From Cephalotus follicularis (lineage: Eukaryota; Streptophyta; Magnoliopsida; Oxalidales; Cephalotaceae): 64,000 nt of DNA. The position numbers and the translations under genes were made by a program. Shown piece by piece: positions 33,961 to 44,544 of this stretch (position 1 is the stretch's first letter; each line of letters starts with the position of its first letter). The DNA is taken from contig BDDD01000261.1 in assembly GCA_001972305.1 (NCBI GenBank), positions 232,730 to 296,729 of the forward strand. Direction: 5' to 3'. A model generated the notes under the pieces. The model had not been told where the DNA came from and searched no databases. It saw only the letters and a program-made list of their open reading frames with translations.

Positions 33961-35240
33961 TAAGGGGACTAAAATCGAGGATGAATTTTCTATAAGGATA
34001 GGGAATGTAATAACCGCAAATTCAATTTAATGTATATTGTATAAAGGATGAATAAAATATACATTGAGTTGGAATTCATGTTTAATTGTCCTTTTTATTA
34101 ACCTAATTGTGATTATTAAGAGTTTATTTTGATGGGTTAATGACTAAGTTGAATAAAATTTGAAGTTAAATTGAAATAGCTTTAAGGACAAAAATCTGAC
34201 GCATTGACGTCGATGCTAACGAATGACGTTCATGCCATGAACTGGACATGTGTTTTAACATGAGTCGAGGGAAGGATAGGCCTTAAGACGTTGACGCCAA
34301 TAATGGGGAAAAAGGGATATGCGTTAACGCAGTGCGCTAGAGCCCATTAGCGCTATGAAGAAAAGTCAACGCGTCAATGCCTCAGATTAACGTTGACGCC
34401 TAAAATGTCTGCATAATAAGACAAAGCACTAACAGAAGACGCGTGCAGGACCAAGTGAAAGGTACTTTATCTCTTCCCCATGCTCTGCAATGAGAAAAGG
34501 GAAGATAGAAGTAACGGACGGCTGTCACATCCACAAAGGGAAGAAGGAGAGAAAGAGGCACCTGGCGCCATGAATGCGAGTTGAACGGAGAGAGACAGAG
34601 AGAGAGCTCCTCCATGAAGACACACCTTCACTTGCACCTCCTTCTACTGATACCATAAGAGAAATAGAAGTGAGAAAAAAGAAAGGTTATTCCTCCATTG
34701 TTGTGCAAGGAAGAGAAGCTTGGGAACCAAAGCTTAGAACCTGGACTTCGAGTAACCGAACCGATCGGGAAGCTTGGAGAAGCTGCTAGTCAATAAAGCT
34801 TAAAGAGGTGGACCCTGATTCCTAACTTGGAATCAAAGGTAGGGTTTATGACATGTTTATGAACATATAGCATGTGTATTGTATTATAGTGAGTTGTTGT
34901 GCTTGCATGTTGATGCTAAGTTGTTGAATCCATGCTTGCTTGAACTGATTTATGGACTGTATATTCTGTTCTGTATAATTTTTGTTGACACCAATGTTAC
35001 ACGTTAACGCCATACCGAGGTAGAGGACGGTTTACCCGTGTATGTTTGATTTTCGTTGACGCCAAGGAAGGATAACTGTTGGCCTTTGCCACCCCGTTAA
35101 TTATATTAACATATGTTATTTTGATGATTAACAAACATATAACACTTGTATGCATAATTCTCTGAGTTACAACTTCATATACTTACTTGATCTTGTGTCC
35201 AAAGTGTGCAAAAGGCTATTTATGCAGGTACAGGGCAATC

Positions 35241-35667
35241 CAGCCGACTGCCAAGAAATCCAGCCGACTGCCAAGGATGAGTAGTCGACTGCCATGGGTT
35301 GAGTAGCCGACTGGTTCTTCAAACAAGTCCAAAAACTGCAGGAACACATGATCCAGCCGACTGCCACAGGGGAGCAGTCGACTGCCAGGCCAAGACAGCC
35401 GACTGAAGCAGGGCACCAGTCGACTGCCAAGGGATCCAGTCGACTGCCAGGGAATCCAGCCGACTGTCCACATTTGTGCAAATTCAGGCAGTGACTTCTG
35501 TAAACTCCATTTCTAGCTCCAACAGCCGACTGGAACAGAGCACCAGTCGACTGCCATGTCCACCGGCCGACTGCCCAGAGGAAGCAGTCGACTGTCCATC
35601 ACCAACGACTATATTCAAAATACGCGCCATCAAATCCAGCTGACTGCCGTATAAATCCAGCCGACTG
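35241..35667 (+). repeat. CAGYCGACTG array in C1 5' LTR
   Basis: Sixteen units occur upstream of the TATA box. Starts at 35241, 35261, 35282, 35303, 35354, 35375, 35396, 35417, 35437, 35457, 35523, 35544, 35564, 35585, 35637 and 35658 give spacings of 20-21 bp, apart from gaps of 51, 66 and 52. The array recurs in the 3' LTR at about 45194-45620. Confidence 0.92.
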
Positions 35668-35710
35668 GATTTGTAACAGAACTTCAAAAATAGATCCGTT
35701 GGAGCACAAG

Positions 35711-35718
35711 TATAAATG
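35711..35718 (+). promoter_or_regulatory. TATA box of C1 5' LTR
   Basis: TATAAATG lies about 45 bp after the last dyad unit. The 3' LTR copy is at about 45664, and the C2 LTR has TATATAAGG at 56926. Confidence 0.6.
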
Positions 35719-36266
35719 CCAAAGTGGAGCATTATTGGGGGTATCTCTTGCAATCAAAGTGAACATTCATTCTAGTCATCTCAAGCACAATTCCAAGCAT
35801 TCAAAACATCAAAAGAGATCACATCAAACCTACAACACACATTACAAAGCTCAAAACTTTACATTTCCTATACACTAGAAGCTTTGTGCGAATTGAGCGA
35901 AATTGTAAACAAATTCGAGTGAATTTGTAATCCTATAAACATTTACTTTCACACACAAACAAGAGAGGTTGTCTCTTATTTTGCTCGGTTGGAGCAAATT
36001 TGTATACGCTTGGTTGGAGTGAAGGTAGTTAAAGCTCGGTTGGAGTTTCAAGCCCGGATTGGGGCATACATAGTGAAATACTCAAGGGGAGGCCTTGGGG
36101 AGTGGACGTAGGCGGTTTGCCAAACCACTACACATCTGTTTGCAATCTTTCTCAACCATACACTCTTTATATTTCCGCATTTGTGTGATTGAATTTAAAT
36201 TGGTTCTTGTTAAATTGCTAGTTAATTTTTAAAAGTCTATTCACCCCCCTCTAGACTTCCTACAAT

Positions 36267-36278
36267 TGGTATCAGAGA
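36267..36278 (+). other. Primer-binding site of element C1
   Basis: TGGTATCAGAGA starts two bases after the LTR end, matching initiator-methionine tRNA complementarity except the last base. Confidence 0.88.
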
Positions 36279-36320
36279 GAGTGTGCTCATTTTTAAGATT
36301 AACATCTTGAGTTAAAAGAT

Positions 36321-38097
36321 CATGGCCTAAACTAGCATGAACAACCAATCTAGACACCATGACGAAATCTCTGAATTTAAGGTACCATTCTTTAGTGGTG
36401 ACGATTTTCCATATTGAAAAAGTCGTATGGAAATATACCTTAAGTCTAGGGACTTTAAAAATTGGCTTAGTGTGAAAAATGGCCCTCACATCCCTATGAA
36501 ATTAAATGACAAAAATGAACTCGTCGCCAAATCGGAAGATGAATGGGATGATGAAGATTTTAAAAAATTGACCGTAGATAACAAGGCTCTTAATATATTG
36601 CTTGTATCCTTAGATAAGACCGAGTACAATCTCGTTAGGAGATGTACTTTCGCACATGAAGTATGGAAATTGCTCATCCTTACCCATGAGGGTACCGAGC
36701 AAGTCAAGAATGCCAAACTTGCTTTGTTAAATAGAGATTATGAATTGTTTAAAATGCAACCGAATGAATCCATCAAGAATTTATATAACCGGTTGCTTGA
36801 TATTACTAATGGTCTACTTGGTCTTGGAAAGGTTTTTGGAAAGGATGAGCGTGTGAGGAAATTGCTAGGGTGTCTCAACGATGAATGGGAACCCAAAGTG
36901 ACGGCGATCGAAGAATCAAAGGATCTAAAGACCATGGAGATTGAAGAACTACTTGGCTCCCTCATGACTCATGAGGTGAAATTGAACAAGAAATCCGCCA
37001 ACCTTGTGGAGACAAAGCCACAAGAGGAAAGAAGGAAGGACATAGCCCTCAAGAGCACTCACAAAGAAGAATTATCGAGTGATGAGGAGTTAGAAGAAGA
37101 AGATTATGTTCTCTTTGCGAAACGGTTCACAAAATTCGCAAGGATGAACAAAGCTAGAAGGTTTCAAAAGAAGACCTTCAACAAGGGAGAGGGAAGCAAG
37201 ATGGATCCTCCTACATGCTTTGAATGTAATAAACTGGGACATATCAAAGTGGATTGTCCTCAATTGAAGAAGAAGAAACTATTCAAGAAGAAAGCCCTCA
37301 AAGCTTGGCACTTAAGTGATGATGACTCTTCCGATGATGAAGTCACCGAACAAGTGGCCAACCTTTGCTTCATGGCATTGAGCGACATCGAGGATAGCAA
37401 CAATGAGGTAGATGATTCTTATACCTTTGGTGAATTGCAATTTGATTTTGATGAATTGTTTGTTGAATTTAAAAAGAAATGCTCACAATGTTCTTTACTT
37501 AAGAAAAACATGACTAGTGTAGAAGAAAAAAAGAGTTACTAGTTATTGAAAATGAACATTTGAAAAATGATATTGCTATTTTAGAACATGAACTAGCTAA
37601 AAAGAATGATCACATAGCCAAACCTACTTCATGTAATGACATAGCTTTAGAAAAGGAAGTAGAATCACTAAAAGAAAAGAATGTGAACTTAGCAAAATCA
37701 TTTAGCAAAATCACTCTAGGTAGCAAGAAATTAGAGGAGATGCTAGCTAGTCAAAGATCATACCTAGATAAAACCGGTATAGGCTATGCTCCTCTAGAGA
37801 TTAAGGCTAAATTAAAGAAGACTAGAATTAGACCTCATTGCACATATTGCCATAAGGTAGGACATGCATTTAACAAATGTTTTAAAAGGATTGCTAATCA
37901 TCACTCACACACTAGACCACCTCCTAATCACAATCCTATAACATTTAGACAAGTTTGGGTTCCAAAAGGAACTATAAAACCAACATGTAACATTAAAGGA
38001 CCCAATAAACAATGGGTACCAAGGTCAAAATATTTTGATGTTTTTGTAGGTGGAACAATGCTTGCGGGCAAACCACAACGAGGAACAACCGTGATAC
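36321..38097 (+). pseudogene. Copia gag (element C1), interrupted
   Basis: The first ATG after the primer-binding site reads ATGGCC then TAA, and a second stop at about 36417 (TGA) replaces an expected Trp. From 36427 the frame is open to 37542 with a UBN2-type gag: KALNILLVSLDKTEYNLV, LYNRLLDITNGLLGLGK and LGCLNDEWEPKV, then zinc knuckle CFECNKLGHIKVDC at about 37219. A 1-nt frameshift near 37530, in an A-run, separates it from the second part (37560-38105), a coiled-coil-like stretch and second zinc knuckle CTYCHKVGHAFNKC. C2 keeps the frame at that site. Two knuckles and a long C-terminal extension fit Sirevirus gag. Confidence 0.85.
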
Positions 38098-38670
38098 GTG
38101 GATAGCGGGTGCTCGAAGCACATGACGGGTGACAAAAGCCTCTTCATTGATCTTAAAGAAGTTGATGGAGGAAGGGTCACCTTTGGGGATAACAACAAAG
38201 CCAAAATTGTTGGCATTGGCTCAATAGGTAACAAATTTAATACTTTAATTGAAAATGTCTCATATGTTGTAGGCCTTAAGCACAATTTACTTAGTGTTAG
38301 CCAATTGTGTGATAAAGGATTTAAGATCAATTTTGAATCCTCTTGTTGTCACATAATTGACATTAGCACCAATGATGTGAAGTTTGTTGGTCATAGGCAA
38401 GGCAATGTGTATGTTGTTTATCTAAAAGAAATGTTTTCAAAAGACGTTTGCTTTAATGCTAATACTAATGATAAATGGCTTTGGCATAGAAGGTTAGGCC
38501 ATGCTAGCATGGATGTTCTTGCCAAACTTTCTAGAAAAGATTTAGTGATTGGTTTGCCAACAATGAAATTTGAAAATGATAAATTGTGTGATGCTTGTGC
38601 ATAAGGCAAACAAACAAGAACATCTTTTAAAGCTAAAAATGTTGTTTCTACTACTCGAATTTTACAATTA
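38090..38670 (+). pseudogene. Copia protease and GAG-pre-integrase (element C1)
   Basis: The protease contains the catalytic DSGCSKHMTG at 38098 and a VGIGSIGN flap region. It is followed by the pre-integrase segment with WLWHRRLGHASMDVL, in which H-H-C-C residues of the integrase zinc region can be seen (HRRLGH ... CDAC). A TAA at about 38602 replaces the CAA seen in C2 (CAQGK), a C-to-T change. The frame then continues into integrase. Confidence 0.85.
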
Positions 38671-39489
38671 TTGCACATTGATTTGTTTGGACCAACAAGA
38701 ACTTTAAGCCTTGGTGGTAAACAATATGGCTTAGTAATTATAGATGACTATTCTAGATTTACTTGGGTCATTTTCTTAGCTTTAAATAGTGATGCCTTAG
38801 ATTCCTTTGTTAAATTTGGTAGACGAATTCAAAATGAAAAGAGTCTATCTATTGTTAGCATACGTAGTGATCACGGCAAAGAATTTGAAAATCTTGGTTT
38901 TGAAAACTTTTGTGATGAACTAGGTATTCACCATAACTTCTCGGCTCCTAGAACTCCTCAACAAAATGGTGTTGTTGAGAGGAGGAATAGAACCCTAGAA
39001 GAAATGGGGAGAACCATGTTGTGTGAAAACGATTTGCCAAAATATCTTTGGGCGGAAGCCGTGAACACCACATGTTACATAATAAATAGAGTCATGATTC
39101 GTTCTATTTTAAAGAAAACCACATATGAACTCTTTAACGATAGAAAACCAAGTGTTAGTCACTTGAGACCTTTTGGTTGCAAAGTTTTCATTTTAAACAA
39201 TGGGAAAGATAATCTTGGAAAATTTGATGCCAAAAGTGATGAAGGAATATTTCTAGGCTACTCTTTAAATTCTAAGGCATATATAGTATTTAATAAAAGG
39301 ACTTTGAATATTGAAGAGTCTATTCATGTTTTATTTGAAGAGTCTAATAGTGCTCCGAGAAAGGGAGATATTGTTGATGATGTAGGTATTTTGGAGCAAA
39401 TGGAAAGCTTGGACATCAACAAAGAAGATGGTGAAGTTGACAAAGTTGAAGAAGAAGGAGGACATGAAGAAGAAATTCAACAAATTTAA
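38671..39489 (+). CDS. Copia integrase core (element C1, pol fragment)
   Basis: This 272-codon open stretch encodes the integrase core with Asp in HIDLFGPTRTLSLGG, the VIIDDYSRFTWV strand, the second Asp in IRSDHGKEFEN and Glu in PQQNGVVERRNRTLEEM. A C-terminal region with HLRPFGCKVFILN and GIFLGYSLNSKAY is typical of copia integrases. It ends in a Glu-rich tail at TAA 39487; the polyprotein frame would normally run on into reverse transcriptase. Confidence 0.88.
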   Translation: MHIDLFGPTRTLSLGGKQYGLVIIDDYSRFTWVIFLALNSDALDSFVKFGRRIQNEKSLSIVSIRSDHGKEFENLGFENFCDELGIHHNFSAPRTPQQNGVVERRNRTLEEMGRTMLCENDLPKYLWAEAVNTTCYIINRVMIRSILKKTTYELFNDRKPSVSHLRPFGCKVFILNNGKDNLGKFDAKSDEGIFLGYSLNSKAYIVFNKRTLNIEESIHVLFEESNSAPRKGDIVDDVGILEQMESLDINKEDGEVDKVEEEGGHEEEIQQI

Positions 39490-41155
39490 GTCACCAAGGA
39501 GCCAATAGCAAGAAGAGAAAGAGAATACGTAAAAGACAACGAGGTAATCGGTAATCCTACCGAGGGGGTAAGAACTCGTTCCGCTCTTAGGGAGTATTGT
39601 GATAATGTAGATTTTATTTCCAATATCGAACCCAACAATATTTTTGATGCTTTAAATGATGATTGTTGGATTGTGGATATGCAAGAGGAACTAAACCAAT
39701 TTGACAAAAGTAATGTTTGGTCATTAGTTCCTAGGCCTAAAAATCAATCCATCATTGGAACTAAATGGATTTTTAGAAATAAAATGGATGAAAATGGGTT
39801 GGTTATTAGAAATAAAGCTAGATTAGTTGCACAAGGTTATAGTCAAGAGGAAGGCATTGACTATGATGAAACCTTTGCTCCCGTAGCTAGACTAGAAGCT
39901 ATTAGATTGTTAATGGCCTTTGCTTGTTTTAAAGCTTTTAAATTGCATCAAATGGATGTCAAAAGTGCATTTTTAAATGGCATTATAAATGAGGAAGTTT
40001 ATGTAAAATAAACCTCCGGGATTTGAAAATATGCATTTTTTCGATCATGTTTTTAAATTATCTAACGCACTTTATGGTTTAAAGCAAGCACCAAGAGCTT
40101 GGTATGCAAGGCTTTCAAAATTTCTCTTGGAAAATGATTTTAAAAGCGGTTTAGTTGATAAAACACTTTTTATAAAAACTAAACTTGATGATATTCTTAT
40201 TGTACAAATATATGTAGATGACATTATATTTGGTTCTACTAACGATTCTCTTTGCGTTGAGTGTGCTAACACTATGCAAGGTGAATTCGAGATGAGCATG
40301 ATGGGAGAACTCAAATATTTCCTTGGATTTCAAATCCAACAAGGAAATGAAGGCACTTTCATCAACCAATCCAAATATACAGAGGACTTACTCAAAAGAT
40401 TTGGAATGGAACACTCAAAGCCTTGCAAGACTCCAATGAGCATAACAACCAAACTTGACAAGGATGAGAATGGTAAAGAGGTAGATCAAAACCTTTATAG
40501 AAGTACGATAGGATCTCTCCTTTACCTTACCGCCAGTAGACCGGACATAATATTTAGTGTATGTCTATGTGCTAGGTATCAATCATCACCTAAAGAATCT
40601 CACTTAACTGTGGTTAAGCGAATCTTTAGATATCTTGCATACACCCCTTTATTAGGATTGTTTTATTCGAATGATTCATTGTTTAATTTGCATGCCTATT
40701 CCGATGCCAATTATGGTGGTTGTAAGCTTGATAGAAAGAGCACTAGTGGCACTTGCCAATACCTAAGAAATTCTTTAGTGTCTTGGTTTTCCAAGAAACA
40801 AAATAGTGTAGCTCTATCAACCACCGAAGCCGAATATGTAGCGGCGGGAAGTTGTTGTGCACAAGTCTTATGGCTAAAGAAACAACTTTGTGACTTCGGC
40901 ATTAGCATTAGCAATGTATGCATAAAATGTGATAATACTAGTGCTATCAATTTGAGTAGAAACCCTGTTCAACACTCTAAGTCTAAGCATATTGAAATTA
41001 GACATCACTTTCTTAGAGACCATGTTGAAAAAGGTGATATTTTTCTTGAATATATTGACACCTTGAACCAAGTTGCAGATATATTCAAAAAGCTTCTGGA
41101 CAATGAAAGAATTTGCACATTGCGAAGGGAGCTAGGTATGCAAAATCCCTCCTAA
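39490..41155 (+). pseudogene. Copia reverse transcriptase and RNase H (element C1, first copy)
   Basis: The reverse transcriptase begins in the frame at 39673 ([51 protein letters not shown]) and is cut by a TAA at about 40009 with a one-base shift, where C2 reads VYVKQPPGFEN. It resumes at 40031 with ALYGLKQAPRAWY, the catalytic YVDD (QIYVDDIIFG), and RNase H with AYSDANYGG, ALSTTEAEYVAA and KCDNTSAINL. The final domain ends at 41155 (ELGMQNPS). All but the beginning lies in the first unit of the tandem duplication. Confidence 0.88.
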
Positions 41156-41484
41156 CTCATTATATGTGCAATTGTGATGCTTTGCTATTTTTTGATTGAA
41201 TTGGCTTGAAAAATGTTTTTCAAAGATCATCATGCATTAAACATTGAGTTTTTAACTCAATGACATAAATTAGCTCATGTACCTAGGTTGCTACTAGTCC
41301 ATAATAGTTAACTTATGGTTTGTAAATCAAATTGGATTGGCATTTTCTGCATTTTCAAATTCTGCAGAAAACAGCCGACTGGACAATTTGGCCAGTCGAC
41401 TGCCTGCCATCCAGTCGACTGGCATTAAAGGCCCAGTCGACTGGAAGTGCGGGAATCAGGGTTTTAAACCTGAATTCCCATCTG
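39850..41484 (+). repeat. Tandem duplication unit 1 (period 1636 bp)
   Basis: This unit starts inside the reverse transcriptase (GGCATTGACTATG) and ends in the untranslated stretch before ORF3 (TTCCCATCTG). The unit that follows is an exact copy as far as can be read, including the same frameshift. One extra base (A at 41485) lies between the units. Confidence 0.92.
41374..41451 (+). repeat. CAGYCGACTG group before ORF3 (C1)
   Basis: Four units lie between pol and ORF3 at spacings of about 20 bp (CAGCCGACTG, CAGTCGACTG, CAGTCGACTG, CAGTCGACTG). The group recurs in the duplicated unit at about 43010-43087, directly before the C1 ORF3, and in C2 near 60690-60765. Confidence 0.85.
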
Positions 41485-41485
41485 A

Positions 41486-43120
41486 GAAGGCATTGACTAT
41501 GATGAAACCTTTGCTCCCGTAGCTAGACTAGAAGCTATTAGATTGTTAATGGCCTTTGCTTGTTTTAAAGCTTTTAAATTGCATCAAATGGATGTCAAAA
41601 GTGCATTTTTAAATGGCATTATAAATGAGGAAGTTTATGTAAAATAAACCTCCGGGATTTGAAAATATGCATTTTTTCGATCATGTTTTTAAATTATCTA
41701 ACGCACTTTATGGTTTAAAGCAAGCACCAAGAGCTTGGTATGCAAGGCTTTCAAAATTTCTCTTGGAAAATGATTTTAAAAGCGGTTTAGTTGATAAAAC
41801 ACTTTTTATAAAAACTAAACTTGATGATATTCTTATTGTACAAATATATGTAGATGACATTATATTTGGTTCTACTAACGATTCTCTTTGCGTTGAGTGT
41901 GCTAACACTATGCAAGGTGAATTCGAGATGAGCATGATGGGAGAACTCAAATATTTCCTTGGATTTCAAATCCAACAAGGAAATGAAGGCACTTTCATCA
42001 ACCAATCCAAATATACAGAGGACTTACTCAAAAGATTTGGAATGGAACACTCAAAGCCTTGCAAGACTCCAATGAGCATAACAACCAAACTTGACAAGGA
42101 TGAGAATGGTAAAGAGGTAGATCAAAACCTTTATAGAAGTACGATAGGATCTCTCCTTTACCTTACCGCCAGTAGACCGGACATAATATTTAGTGTATGT
42201 CTATGTGCTAGGTATCAATCATCACCTAAAGAATCTCACTTAACTGTGGTTAAGCGAATCTTTAGATATCTTGCATACACCCCTTTATTAGGATTGTTTT
42301 ATTCGAATGATTCATTGTTTAATTTGCATGCCTATTCCGATGCCAATTATGGTGGTTGTAAGCTTGATAGAAAGAGCACTAGTGGCACTTGCCAATACCT
42401 AAGAAATTCTTTAGTGTCTTGGTTTTCCAAGAAACAAAATAGTGTAGCTCTATCAACCACCGAAGCCGAATATGTAGCGGCGGGAAGTTGTTGTGCACAA
42501 GTCTTATGGCTAAAGAAACAACTTTGTGACTTCGGCATTAGCATTAGCAATGTATGCATAAAATGTGATAATACTAGTGCTATCAATTTGAGTAGAAACC
42601 CTGTTCAACACTCTAAGTCTAAGCATATTGAAATTAGACATCACTTTCTTAGAGACCATGTTGAAAAAGGTGATATTTTTCTTGAATATATTGACACCTT
42701 GAACCAAGTTGCAGATATATTCAAAAAGCTTCTGGACAATGAAAGAATTTGCACATTGCGAAGGGAGCTAGGTATGCAAAATCCCTCCTAACTCATTATA
42801 TGTGCAATTGTGATGCTTTGCTATTTTTTGATTGAATTGGCTTGAAAAATGTTTTTCAAAGATCATCATGCATTAAACATTGAGTTTTTAACTCAATGAC
42901 ATAAATTAGCTCATGTACCTAGGTTGCTACTAGTCCATAATAGTTAACTTATGGTTTGTAAATCAAATTGGATTGGCATTTTCTGCATTTTCAAATTCTG
43001 CAGAAAACAGCCGACTGGACAATTTGGCCAGTCGACTGCCTGCCATCCAGTCGACTGGCATTAAAGGCCCAGTCGACTGGAAGTGCGGGAATCAGGGTTT
43101 TAAACCTGAATTCCCATCTG
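41486..43120 (+). repeat. Tandem duplication unit 2 (period 1636 bp)
   Basis: This second copy encodes the same 374-residue reverse transcriptase/RNase H stretch (41667-42791) and repeats the dyad group before ORF3. No difference from unit 1 was found by eye. Its first coding part is out of context, because it begins in the middle of the reverse transcriptase. Confidence 0.92.
41667..42791 (+). pseudogene. Copia reverse transcriptase and RNase H (element C1, duplicated copy)
   Basis: The protein is identical to that at 40031-41155, with YVDD and RNase H motifs. It has no route to be part of the polyprotein, since it follows a terminated pol and a non-coding spacer. It is counted separately because it doubles the pol end in this element. 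Confidence 0.9.
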
Positions 43121-43194
43121 CTCTCTCACTTCTCTCCCAAATTTAAAAACGCCCAAAACCCTATTCTCTCAACTCTCAACCTATAAATCATCCA

Positions 43195-44283
43195 ATGGCA
43201 CCAAAAAGACAAAAGAGCATGGCTTCTAGGCAACCAAGGGCTTCACAAGCGACTTTTGACTACGACAACAACCTCTTTCTCTCCAAAGAGAAAGAAATTC
43301 GGTATAATTCCGTTTTTAGCTTTATAAAATTACATTTTGAAAAATGGTTAACTAGAGATGTTTTAGTTAGTAATCTAGATATTGTTATGACTTGGTTAGA
43401 AGGAATGGGTTGGTTTGACTATCTTTGCTCATCACATGTCATTTACCCTAGACTAGTCAAGTTGTTTTATGCCAATCTTGATAGCTCAACATCTCGTGTT
43501 GCTAATTCTTTTGTCCTAGGCATTCCCATATCCATAACTCCTGAATTGATTGATGAAACCCTAGGAATTCCCAATTCCGGAATAACACATTTTAATGATG
43601 TTGGAAAAGTGGAGGCCTTAGGGATTTGCTTGGAACAACCCAATGTTAACCCAATTATGAATGTGACTAGTAGCCATCTACCTATTGCCACTAGGATTAT
43701 TCTCTTGCTTGTCACAAACACTTTCCTACCTAGAGAAGGCTCGCACACTCTCCCTTTGGAGCGAGACCTTAAATTTGTAGCTTGTGTCAAGAATGGGACT
43801 TTAGTGAACCTTCCCTACCTTATTATCAACCACTTGTTATCTAGACCCAATCACACTCCTTATCCTATGCTCCTTAGTAGGATTTTTGAATCTCTAAACC
43901 TAAACATTCCTGATGATGAGCAGTATGTCAAACCATCTCATAAGCAATTGATTAATAAGGCTGGGCTTAGAATTTGTAATATTCGATTTGAGGATGGAGT
44001 GTGGGTTAAGTTACAAGGTGGGGGAAGAGAGAAAATGAAAGAACAAGCTAATGTTAGAGCTGGTGATGATGAGGATGACGATGAGGATGATGCTCAACAG
44101 TTTGAGATGAGAGCACATGTCGGAACGAGCAGCAGTAGCAGCAGACCTACCCTGGAGTCTCTTCAGGCTAGGATGGACTTAGCTCAAGCCGACATTGAGT
44201 ACCTCAAAGGGAGAATGGACCAGTTTTGTGAGGGTCAAGCCACTATCATTCAGGGACAAGCCAATCTTCTTCAGATGTTTTAG
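43195..44283 (+). CDS. Sirevirus extra ORF (ORF3, env-position protein) of C1
   Basis: This intact 362-codon ORF lies between pol and the 3' LTR, where Sireviruses carry an env-like gene. The N-terminus is basic (MAPKRQKSMASRQPR). A central globular part has FEKWLTRDVLVSNLD, FYANLDSSTSRVANSFVLG and GSHTLPLERDLKFVACVKN, which resembles the domain annotated in plants as putative plant transposon protein. It is followed by an acidic run (GDDEDDDEDDAQQFE), a Ser-rich linker and a probable coiled coil (LESLQARMDLAQADIEYL). No signal peptide or membrane span is apparent, so an envelope role is not supported by the sequence. The start is the first ATG after the dyad group. The function is unknown. 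Confidence 0.8.
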   Translation: MAPKRQKSMASRQPRASQATFDYDNNLFLSKEKEIRYNSVFSFIKLHFEKWLTRDVLVSNLDIVMTWLEGMGWFDYLCSSHVIYPRLVKLFYANLDSSTSRVANSFVLGIPISITPELIDETLGIPNSGITHFNDVGKVEALGICLEQPNVNPIMNVTSSHLPIATRIILLLVTNTFLPREGSHTLPLERDLKFVACVKNGTLVNLPYLIINHLLSRPNHTPYPMLLSRIFESLNLNIPDDEQYVKPSHKQLINKAGLRICNIRFEDGVWVKLQGGGREKMKEQANVRAGDDEDDDEDDAQQFEMRAHVGTSSSSSRPTLESLQARMDLAQADIEYLKGRMDQFCEGQATIIQGQANLLQMF

Positions 44284-44544
44284 AATGCATTCCCTCAAAA
44301 CCCTCCTCCCGATTCCTCTTGAGCTACATTTGTTGCATTCTCATGTTTTTCATTATATTTTCGAACTTGGTCATGTAATATCTCTCTTCAGTTGTTGATG
44401 ACTTATGATTATGTAAAAGACAATGTAGGGTTTATGAAATTGATGTTTTAAGTGTTTCAATCTCTATTGTCTTATGTTGAATGAATGTGATGTATATAAT
44501 TGTGTACTTCATTGCTTCTCTACTTAATTGAATATCTATGCATA

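Larger units (their letters stand above)
35077..36264 (+). mobile_element. 5' LTR of element C1
   Basis: The LTR (1188 bp) runs from TGTTGGCCTTTGCC to CTTCCTACA. It holds 16 CAGYCGACTG-type units, a TATA box (TATAAATG at 35711) and, downstream, three CTCGGTTGGAG/CTTGGTTGGAG units at 35985-36045. Open frames on the minus strand across the unit array are products of the repeats, not genes. Confidence 0.9.

Noticed and set aside
35167..35481. A 104-codon minus-strand ORF that is the same at 45120-45434, and similar ORFs in other LTRs
   Set aside because: The open frames translate the dyad arrays (repeating SRL, VGW or QST) and recur because the LTRs are copies. No domain or start context supports a gene.
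35241..35667. The 21-bp rhythm as a source of phased 21-nt small RNAs
   Set aside because: The repeat is a 10-bp dyad with variable spacers and some gaps, and nothing in the sequence indicates a small-RNA trigger site. Helical phasing explains the spacing more simply.
43195..44283. ORF3 as a host gene captured by the element
   Set aside because: It occurs at the same place in three copies (C1, C2, G) next to the same motifs, so it belongs to the element. A host origin cannot be shown from this window.
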